Below, piece by piece: positions 8,770 to 14,055 of a DNA stretch of 18,090 bases. The first letter of the stretch is position 1. Every line of letters starts with the position of its first letter. The stretch is from assembly GCA_026990815.1 (NCBI GenBank), contig JALXCS010000201.1, positions 1-18,090 on the forward strand. Direction: 5' to 3'. Below the pieces are notes generated by a model that searched no databases, had not been told where the DNA came from, and saw nothing but the letters and a program-made list of their open reading frames with translations. Both the position numbers and the translations under genes were made by a program. This DNA comes from Methylomonas sp. (GTDB lineage Bacteria; Pseudomonadota; Gammaproteobacteria; Methylococcales; Methylomonadaceae).

Positions 8770-10376
8770 TGGATTTCTCAATACCGACTAAAGCACTTTC
8801 ACTGCTTTCTCCAGACAAAAAATTAAGCAATCAAGGTTTATCTTTAAAAATAGGACAGCAACTTGAAGCCAAAGTACTGACTATTTCTGCTGAAGAGAAT
8901 ATTATCGAACTGCAACTGGGTAAAATTACCGTAAAGGTTACTGTTGACCCACCTCTTACTGCCCAAAATTCTCTGACTCAACCACTTCCACAATTTACCA
9001 GAGGCGAGCAACTTACCTTATTTGTCAGCAAATTATTGCCAAAGCCTGAACTTAGTTTTGAACAAGCGCCTCCCACAGATCAATCCGCATCCAAACCATC
9101 AGAACCGGTAGAAAACAAACAACTAATTCAAGCTGGCAACGGAATCAAATCAAATCCTTTGATTCTAAAATTGTTGTTTTCCGTCAATGCTCAACCAGAA
9201 TCTACCAAAAGCAGCTCAACAGAACAGCTTTCCATTTTTAAAAAAGGACAACAATTCACTGCCCGAATCGTTTCAATAGAAAATAACAGTTTGAAGCTGG
9301 AATTACTTCCTGATCCGAAAAAAAATAGTTCTAGTACTGCAAAATCAATAAAACCATCCTATATTTCAGTGCCACTAAAAAAAATTCAATACCCACAATC
9401 TTCGATGATCAAAACTGATGCGCTTCAGTTAAAAACCGGACAATTCATTTCAATTGAGGTCACCAAAACAGGGAATCAACCACTTTTTAAAATTTTAGAA
9501 AATAAACCGACTACCACACTGGCGGCAACAGAAAAAATGCTGACTGAAACAATCAGGCGCTTTCTTCCTGTTCAACAATCACCAACGATTTTCATTCAAC
9601 AACTAGAAAAAAACCTGCCGTTGTTGGCTGCCAATAAAACAATTCCTGAAACCTTAAAGCAATTGGCAAAACATATCCTCCAGCAATTACCCCAAAAATC
9701 AACCCTGACCAATCCTTTAGGACTCAAGCAGAGTATTAGTAATTCAGGGCTGTTTATGGAAAGTAAATTATTACAATTAGAAAAAGAACCTGAAAACAAT
9801 AATCAAGCCGATTTTAAAGCCAATACCCTCAAATTCATTCAGGCATTGAAACAACAAGCATCCATAGTTTTGCCTTCAGAAATAAAAAAAGCAGAACATG
9901 ATTCCTTGAATCTAAAACAATTGCAAAATACTGCAGAAAATTCGATGGCAAAAGTGGTTTTAGATCAAATATCATCAATGCCCAAAGAAGAATCATCCAA
10001 ACAAACCTGGCATTTAGAATTACCTTACCTGGGCGATCAACAAACCATAGAAAATATTTCTATCCAAATCAAGCAAGACAAGAACAAACAGGAAAAACCG
10101 GAAAATGACAATTGGACAGTAAATATCACGCTTGAGCCACCTCGACTAGGTGAATTGCATTGCAAAATATCCTGTATAAATGGCATCATTAACACACATT
10201 TCTGGAGTCATTCCAATAAAATCAATAACCTGGTCATTCAAAACCTGGATTTCCTCAAAAGCCGTTTCGAAGCTTCAGGACTTAAAACTGGTCAAATCAA
10301 AGCACATGAACGCCCTTCTGAATCTCTTAAAAAATCGATTGATTACCCACATAAATTGATAGATGAACAAATCTAA
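8769..10376 (+). CDS. FliK-like protein (flagellar hook-length control C-terminal domain)
   Basis: The 535-residue protein is mostly low-complexity, Lys/Gln/Ser/Pro-rich sequence, as expected for the ruler part of FliK proteins. A conserved C-terminal domain lies at about 446-515: NDNWTVNITLEPPRLGELHC, then KISCINGIINTHFWSHS, NLDFLKSRFEASGLKTGQI. The PPRLGEL (457-463) motif and the following helix are typical of the Flg_hook domain (PF02120). FliK measures hook length and triggers the export switch. Here, however, no other flagellar gene is visible, and the partner is an HDOD protein coupled by TAATG, so this may be a paralogue with another role. An N-terminal segment LKIGQQLEAKVLTIS and a second KKGQQFTARIVSIE look like related beta-rich repeats. 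Confidence 0.8.
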   Translation: MDFSIPTKALSLLSPDKKLSNQGLSLKIGQQLEAKVLTISAEENIIELQLGKITVKVTVDPPLTAQNSLTQPLPQFTRGEQLTLFVSKLLPKPELSFEQAPPTDQSASKPSEPVENKQLIQAGNGIKSNPLILKLLFSVNAQPESTKSSSTEQLSIFKKGQQFTARIVSIENNSLKLELLPDPKKNSSSTAKSIKPSYISVPLKKIQYPQSSMIKTDALQLKTGQFISIEVTKTGNQPLFKILENKPTTTLAATEKMLTETIRRFLPVQQSPTIFIQQLEKNLPLLAANKTIPETLKQLAKHILQQLPQKSTLTNPLGLKQSISNSGLFMESKLLQLEKEPENNNQADFKANTLKFIQALKQQASIVLPSEIKKAEHDSLNLKQLQNTAENSMAKVVLDQISSMPKEESSKQTWHLELPYLGDQQTIENISIQIKQDKNKQEKPENDNWTVNITLEPPRLGELHCKISCINGIINTHFWSHSNKINNLVIQNLDFLKSRFEASGLKTGQIKAHERPSESLKKSIDYPHKLIDEQI

Positions 10377-10439
10377 ACAATAAATACCCAAAAATAATTT
10401 TTTGGTGTTAGGTTATTTCCTACAGACAGTAATAAAAAG

Positions 10440-10468
10440 TTGCGAAATCAGTAAAAATACCAGATACT
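10440..10468 (+). promoter_or_regulatory. Candidate sigma70-type promoter for the repeat protein
   Basis: TTGCGA at 10440-10445 and GATACT at 10463-10468 are separated by exactly 17 bases, and each matches the consensus at four of six positions. They lie about 100 bases upstream of the strong ribosome site at 10551, in a 189-base gap after the FliK-like gene. The AT-rich stretch at 10388-10405 (CCAAAAA, then TTTTTTGG) just before it may help end upstream transcription but is a poor hairpin. Confidence 0.35.
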
Positions 10469-10550
10469 TTTATCAGTAATTTCTATTGGTAAGAGATCAA
10501 ACTATCATGTTCCCGACAAAAATCTCTGCCTACGCTCAACATTACCATTT

Positions 10551-10556
10551 AGGAGG
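10551..10556 (+). promoter_or_regulatory. Perfect Shine-Dalgarno AGGAGG
   Basis: AGGAGG stands nine bases before the ATG at 10566. It is the strongest ribosome binding site in the window and fixes the start of the small exported repeat protein. It suggests efficient translation. Confidence 0.85.
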
Positions 10557-10565
10557 AAAAAACAC

Positions 10566-10883
10566 ATGAGAAACCCCATCATTTTAGGATTGAGTATTAT
10601 TGGAGTTATTTTTAACTCTATCCAAAGCTTTGCTGATAGCGATCAATATCCTGCCACCAATTTTCAACCTAAAGTTATTTATATTAATAAAGATTTAGTT
10701 AAAACGGTTCCTAAAAAATCTGAATTTGACCCTAAATATCCAGCCACCAATTTTCAGCCTAAGGTCATCTACATCGACAGAAGCGCCGCATCGTCGTCAC
10801 CTACCTCCAGAAAAAAATCTGAATTTGATCCTAAATATCCAGCGGCTAATTTTGAACCTAAAGTCATCTTTCCTGCCGGATAA
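10566..10883 (+). CDS. Small exported protein with three YPATNFQPKVIYI repeats
   Basis: The 105-residue product is not a family I can name. Residues 1-23 form a clear Sec signal peptide (MRN, a hydrophobic core, then SFA before Asp24 as the likely cleavage point). The mature protein of about 82 residues is almost entirely three repeats: YPATNFQPKVIYI at 28-40, an exact copy at 58-70, and the variant YPAANFEPKVIF at 91-102. Repeats 2 and 3 are each preceded by KSEFDPK (51-57 and 84-90), so the unit is about 30-33 residues. Linkers are Ser/Ala/Lys-rich. There is no Cys. It has the best ribosome site of the window and its own candidate promoter, so it is likely expressed well and on its own. It may be a periplasmic or surface peptide; the role is unknown. 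Confidence 0.82.
   Translation: MRNPIILGLSIIGVIFNSIQSFADSDQYPATNFQPKVIYINKDLVKTVPKKSEFDPKYPATNFQPKVIYIDRSAASSSPTSRKKSEFDPKYPAANFEPKVIFPAG
10641..10872 (+). repeat. Three diverged in-frame repeats inside the small exported protein
   Basis: The DNA units lie at about 10641-10687, 10716-10775 and 10815-10872. Units 2 and 3 both begin AAATCTGAATTTGA and share CCTAAATATCCAGC. Many differences between copies are at third codon positions (for example GAC/GAT, CAG/GAA, AAG/AAA), so the repeats are old enough to have diverged under protein-level constraint rather than being a recent slippage product. Confidence 0.8.
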
Positions 10884-10907
10884 CTTTCCCACTCTTTACA
10901 ACATCAT

Positions 10908-10939
10908 ACGGACATGCATCCCTCAAAACGCATGTCCGT
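10908..10939. repeat. 10-bp perfect inverted repeat (hairpin)
   Basis: ACGGACATGC at 10908-10917 pairs with GCATGTCCGT at 10930-10939 around a 12-base loop, beginning 24 bases after the stop codon of the repeat protein. The position suits a transcription end, but there is no T-run on either side, so a standard intrinsic terminator is not supported. It could also be a 3' stabilising hairpin or part of a repeat element. Confidence 0.75.
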
Positions 10940-10943
10940 TACT

Positions 10944-10964
10944 CAGGTTTCTGCCAGGAACCTG
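10944..10964. repeat. 6-bp inverted repeat
   Basis: CAGGTT at 10944-10949 pairs with AACCTG at 10959-10964 with a 9-base loop. It lies only four bases after the larger hairpin, so two stem-loops would form next to each other in a transcript of either strand. Confidence 0.5.
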
Positions 10965-11066
10965 TCCAAGATAGTTACTGGCTGCTGCTGCCAATTATGG
11001 GTGGACGGAGCACGGAAACCGAAGTTTGGAAATAATGAGGATTTCAAGGTACAGCCCAACCACCAA

Positions 11067-11100
11067 TAGTAGTTGCGCACTAGTAGTAGTTGCGCACTAG
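11067..11100. repeat. Exact 17-bp tandem duplication
   Basis: TAGTAGTTGCGCACTAG occurs twice back to back, at 11067-11083 and 11084-11100. Each unit contains the palindrome TGCGCA. An exact, directly adjacent duplication in non-coding DNA suggests a recent event: slippage, a target-site duplication left after element loss, or paired protein-binding sites. Confidence 0.9.
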
Positions 11101-11132
11101 ATCTTGAACAGGTTCAAAACAACCAAGATCTA
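11098..11132. repeat. Nested palindrome: 9-bp inverted repeat enclosing an operator-like dyad
   Basis: TAGATCTTG at 11098-11106 pairs with CAAGATCTA at 11124-11132. Inside and overlapping it, TTGAAC (11104-11109) and GTTCAA (11112-11117) form a second dyad with a two-base spacer. The two structures share bases 11104-11106, so they could exclude each other as RNA, or act as a dimer-binding site as DNA. It directly follows the 17-bp tandem repeat. Confidence 0.75.
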
Positions 11133-11259
11133 TACCCAGCGATGCCTAAATAAATAAGGATATGCAGTCAATACCTTGGCCCCCACTTGAAAATACCGGC
11201 ATTGGCACCATGTTAGAAGTAAATTGATTTTTTACTTAATTTGTCAATGGAGATCAGCC

Positions 11260-11694
11260 ATGAGCGTAACCCATATTGTTTGCCCACATTGTAATATTAC
11301 CAATCGCATCCCCAATGAAAAAATAGCAAACAAACCAATCTGCGGAAAATGCAAAAAGCCACTGTTCTTTGCTAAACCAATAGAACTCACCGCCTCTAGT
11401 TTTACGACGCATATATCAAAAAACGACATCCTTGTTGTCATAGACTTCTGGGCAGAATGGTGTGGGCCTTGCAAAATGATGGCGCCAATGTTTGCTCAAG
11501 CAACCGCGCAGTTGGAACCCCGCGTCCGAATGGCGAAACTCAATACTGAACAAGAACAAAATATTGCTGCACAATTTAACATCCGTAGCATTCCAACCCT
11601 GATAATTTTCAAACAAGGCAAAGAAATTGCCCGTCAATCGGGAGCCATGGATAGTCAAGGCCTTCTACAATGGGTCAATCAATATCTAAACTAA
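11260..11694 (+). CDS. trxC: Thioredoxin 2 (zinc-finger thioredoxin)
   Basis: The 144-residue protein has the two-part layout of thioredoxin 2. An N-terminal zinc-binding module carries two CxxC pairs (C8/C11 in VCPHC and C28/C31 in CGKC). A thioredoxin fold follows with the active site WCGPC at 67-71 and the cis-proline motif SIPT (Pro112). It reduces protein disulfides in the cytoplasm and is typically linked to oxidative stress. The start MSVTHIVCPHC at 11260 is chosen over earlier non-ATG options because GGAG lies seven bases before it and it matches the E. coli TrxC start (MNTVCTHC). Sixty bases separate it from the next gene on the same strand. Confidence 0.95.
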   Translation: MSVTHIVCPHCNITNRIPNEKIANKPICGKCKKPLFFAKPIELTASSFTTHISKNDILVVIDFWAEWCGPCKMMAPMFAQATAQLEPRVRMAKLNTEQEQNIAAQFNIRSIPTLIIFKQGKEIARQSGAMDSQGLLQWVNQYLN

Positions 11695-11754
11695 ACCGCT
11701 AACTTAACTTATGGTAAACAAAAAAATGTCGATGGTTTTTAAACAAGTGAAACC

Positions 11755-12246
11755 TTGATTGATTTTAGCTTAATCTCTTCTGTTGTAATTTTGCTCCTGG
11801 TCGCAAATGGTATGCCAATTATTACCAGAAATTTATTACAAAAAAAATTTGAATATCCCATTGATTTCGGCTTTAAATTATCTGACCATCATCCTGTTTT
11901 TGGAACTTCTAAAACTTGGCGTGGCTTTATCGCCTCAATTTTAGGCACTGGTGTTTTAGCCTATTTGATGGGTTTTCCAAAAATTGTTGTTACAAGATTT
12001 GGTCTTTATGCCATGCTTGGTGATTTATCTTCCAGTTATGTTAAACGCCGCATGGGGTTTCCTGAAAGTTCTAAAACACGAGGTCTTGATGTGCTTCCAG
12101 AGTCATTATTTCCTTTGATTATGCTACATAATTATTTGAACATCAATATGCTTGAAATTATTATAATAATAGGAATTTTCGTTTTTGTGGAAATCACACT
12201 TTCTCCGATTTTATATCGATTACATATTCGAAAAAGGCCATATTAA
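11755..12246 (+). CDS. CDP-archaeol synthase-like membrane protein (CarS/DUF46 family)
   Basis: The 163-residue protein has a TTG start at 11755; an in-frame TAA at 11740-11742 rules out an earlier start and no in-frame ATG lies between. Family motifs are clear: LLLVANGMPII (13-23), PIDFG (35-39), GTSKTWRG (50-57), GDLSSSYVKRRMG (89-101) and LDVLPESLFPL (111-121), with several membrane helices. In archaea CarS (PF01864) transfers CMP from CTP to unsaturated archaetidic acid, giving CDP-archaeol. Bacterial members with this short length are common in databases, but their substrate is not established; a CDP-activated lipid intermediate is a reasonable inference. It is 13 bases upstream of the YbhP-like gene. 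The sequence looks intact. Confidence 0.85.
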   Translation: MIDFSLISSVVILLLVANGMPIITRNLLQKKFEYPIDFGFKLSDHHPVFGTSKTWRGFIASILGTGVLAYLMGFPKIVVTRFGLYAMLGDLSSSYVKRRMGFPESSKTRGLDVLPESLFPLIMLHNYLNINMLEIIIIIGIFVFVEITLSPILYRLHIRKRPY

Positions 12247-12259
12247 ACAAGTATAAATA

Positions 12260-13018
12260 ATGGCTAATCATCTGCTTAGAGTTATCACCTACAATATCCA
12301 TAAAGGTTTCAGTACCGGAAATCGGCGCTTTGTTTTGAAGCAAATACGCAAGCATTTGTTCGAGGAAGATGCGGATCTGTTATTTCTTCAGGAATTACAG
12401 GGGGAACATCAACTACATCAGGAAAAAATCGGTGACTGGCCTGATCAATGTCAATCCGAGTTTCTTGCTGAAAAAAAATGGTCCCATTACGCTTATGGTA
12501 AAAATGCAACCTATAATGCTGGTCATCATGGCAATGCCATTTTAAGTAAATTCGCCCTGGAGTCTTAGGAGAATATCAATGTTTCGCCCTATTCATGGGC
12601 GAGTCGTAGTATTCTTCACGGTGTTGTTAATATTTCTAAGCTTAAAACCAGACTACACATGGTCTGTGTACATTTTGGCTTGACGTCTTATGAAAGAAAA
12701 CAGCAAATTGAAACCCTTAGCCAGCGAATTGAAGAGCATGTTCCGGCAGACGAGCCATTAATCGTTGCGGGTGATTTTAATGACTGGCTGAGGCGCGCAG
12801 ACAAACAATTTTATCAGCATCTTAATCTACAAGAGGTATTCCTTGCCTTGCATGGTGCCCATGCAAAATCATTTCCCAGTTGGCTCCCTGTTCTACCAAT
12901 GGACAGAATTTATTTCCGCGGCTTACAAGCAATTGAATGCAAACGCCTTGGCCCTTCTCCCTGGCACGAACTTTCAGACCATTGTCCACTCCTGGCAATT
13001 TTCAAACTGTCGTCATAG
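12260..13018 (+). pseudogene. Endonuclease/exonuclease/phosphatase family protein (YbhP-like), interrupted by in-frame TAG
   Basis: The frame matches E. coli YbhP along its length: TYNIHKGF (10-17), FLQELQGEH (43-50), NAGHHGNAILSKF (86-98), then after a TAG at 12566-12568 (codon 103) the same frame continues with ENINVS, VCVHFGLTSYERK, VAGDFNDW (169-176), MDRIYF and ELSDHCPL (237-244), ending at TAG 13016-13018. Metal-binding and catalytic residues of the EEP fold (Asn12, Glu45, Asp172/Asn174, Asp240/His241) are all kept. The stop replaces the residue before EN, Tyr in YbhP (HYENRDVS) and often aromatic in this family. Full length would be 252 residues. An internal stop in mid-protein would remove the catalytic C-terminal half. 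It follows the CarS-like gene by 13 bases; E. coli ybhP likewise lies next to a phospholipid gene (clsB), which hints at lipid work. Confidence 0.9.
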
Positions 13019-13035
13019 TTCAAGTAATCTACCTT

Positions 13036-13347
13036 TTATTCCAGCCAATCAGCTAAATCCATATCTTCATTATTAGGCTTATGAATATCTGGGTCAGAAT
13101 AACCAAGATCATCAACATCCAAATCACCAAAAGGCGCAGTCCAGTCTTCTGGCGCTTCTATGAAATCGAAAGTTGAGCCGTACCAGCTATCCTTGTCATA
13201 TTCACTAATATCACCATTAGAATATTGAACTTCAATCGTATCACCATTATCCTCAATAGCAACAACAACAAAAGTTAAATCATTCTCTATGTCTTTGTAC
13301 CAATTTCCAATTACCGGGTCTGTAACAGTTGTCATGATCAGCACCAT
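13036..13347 (-). CDS. Small acidic DUF6763-type protein
   Basis: The 103-residue protein is acidic, rich in Asp and Glu, with no signal peptide or membrane helix. Its layout, DPVIGNWYKDIENDLTFVVV, then IEVQYSNGDISEYD, then EAPEDWTAPFGDLDVDDLGY, is what I recognise as the DUF6763 family of gammaproteobacterial proteins; function is unknown. Repeated beta strands around Trp/Tyr residues suggest a small beta-barrel or SH3-like domain. The ATG at 13345-13347 has AGGA eight bases upstream; a second ATG four codons later is also possible. It is monocistronic, convergent with the YbhP-like gene, and has its own promoter. The ribosome site lies within a weak dyad (GTCTATA / TATAGGAC), so translational control is conceivable but unproven. 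Confidence 0.8.
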   Translation of the reverse strand: MVLIMTTVTDPVIGNWYKDIENDLTFVVVAIEDNGDTIEVQYSNGDISEYDKDSWYGSTFDFIEAPEDWTAPFGDLDVDDLGYSDPDIHKPNNEDMDLADWLE

Positions 13348-13471
13348 AAATAAAGTCCTATAGAACTATTTATAGACCAATCTTTAGGGGTAAAGCAAGT
13401 AAAATCGGTGTGAATTATGAAATAGAATCAGATCAGCATAGATGTTAATTTGTAGGGTTGAGTAATTTTAA

Positions 13472-13501
13472 ATGATATTGAGTTAAAAATCCTAATGTCA
13501 A
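13472..13501 (-). promoter_or_regulatory. Sigma70-type promoter for the DUF6763-type gene
   Basis: Read on the minus strand, a perfect -35 TTGACA (13496-13501) is followed after 18 bases by TATCAT (13472-13477), five of six matches to the -10 consensus. It lies just beyond the stop of the membrane protein gene and would give a leader of about 115 bases before the ATG at 13347. It is the best promoter match in the window. Confidence 0.65.
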
Positions 13502-13509
13502 ACCCCTAA

Positions 13510-14052
13510 CTAACTGAAAATACTGAATAACCCAAGCACTGTTCCGGTAAGAAAAAGGGCCAAAAGAGCAAATAAAGACAATACCCCGAAAAATAAATAA
13601 AAAGGGTTAACCAAAGGACCGATACTAAAATATTGCTCCAACAGGTTATCAGCAGAATTCAAAAGGGAGCGAATTTCAAACAATTTTTTGGCTTGGCCGA
13701 AAAAATTCAAAGCGCCTTTTTTGCCAGATTTGATGCCATGCCAACTTTGAGCCACATCTTCAGTAACATCATCCATCATTTCTTCAGCAATTTTAGGGAT
13801 ATCTTTTAAATTTTCTAAAGCAAACCAGAAACGCGTCAAAATCAGAACAGGAATAGTTGCCAATCCAGCAAGACCCAAACTCATTAGCAAAGAAAAATGA
13901 TGCAAATGAAAAAAATAGACAAAAATCCAAACAATGACAGCCAAAGAGATCAAAAGCAGAATTCCCAGTGCATCAGCCAAATCATCCACCAGTGGTAATA
14001 ATCGCTGAAAGATAGTTTGTAATTTTTCAATTGTCGATGCTTCAAATGCCAT
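13510..14052 (-). CDS. Unknown three-helix membrane protein following rapA
   Basis: I do not recognise this 180-residue protein. Residues 1-25 form an amphipathic helix. Two membrane segments follow (about 29-49 and 55-76), then an acidic-to-basic cytoplasmic or periplasmic stretch of about 70 residues (EEMMDDVTEDVAQSWHGIKSG), and a long C-terminal hydrophobic region (about 150-178). There is no Cys and no catalytic motif. The ATG lies three bases after the rapA stop, so the two genes are almost certainly co-transcribed. A link between a membrane protein and the RNA polymerase recycling factor would be unusual. It ends in a TAG at 13510-13512. Confidence 0.85.
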   Translation of the reverse strand: MAFEASTIEKLQTIFQRLLPLVDDLADALGILLLISLAVIVWIFVYFFHLHHFSLLMSLGLAGLATIPVLILTRFWFALENLKDIPKIAEEMMDDVTEDVAQSWHGIKSGKKGALNFFGQAKKLFEIRSLLNSADNLLEQYFSIGPLVNPFYLFFGVLSLFALLALFLTGTVLGLFSIFS

Positions 14053-14055
14053 AAA

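Larger units (their letters stand above)
10884..11259. other. 376-base gene-free stretch rich in inverted and direct repeats
   Basis: No frame on either strand gives a convincing protein here. The stretch contains a 10-bp hairpin, a 6-bp hairpin, an exact 17-bp tandem duplication and a nested palindrome, listed separately. Its base composition around 10970-11060 is richer in G and C than the flanking genes. It could be a degraded mobile element end, a structured non-coding RNA or a regulatory region for trxC. A 7-bp hairpin AAGTAAA (11217-11223) with TTTACTT (11231-11237) lies just before the trxC ribosome site. I do not recognise any known RNA family. Confidence 0.6.

Noticed and set aside
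10908..10939. Standard intrinsic terminator after the repeat protein
   Set aside because: The 10-bp hairpin is good, but no T-run follows on either strand, so it is reported only as an inverted repeat.
10726..10974. Out-of-frame 82-codon reading frame overlapping the repeat protein
   Set aside because: It is only a second reading of the repeat DNA, with no ribosome site and no family resemblance.
10641..11100. CRISPR array
   Set aside because: The repeats are coding and diverged (10641-10872) or directly adjacent without spacers (11067-11100), and no cas gene is present.
10884..11135. Group II intron or retron end
   Set aside because: The hairpin has neither the bulge nor the tetraloop of intron domain V, and there is no reverse transcriptase in the window.
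1535..13018. Genome-wide reassignment of TAG to a sense codon
   Set aside because: TAG ends rapA (14056-14058), the membrane protein after it (13510-13512), prmB (6833-6835) and the YbhP-like gene (13016-13018) at natural C-termini. The two in-frame TAGs also replace different residues (Gln and an aromatic).
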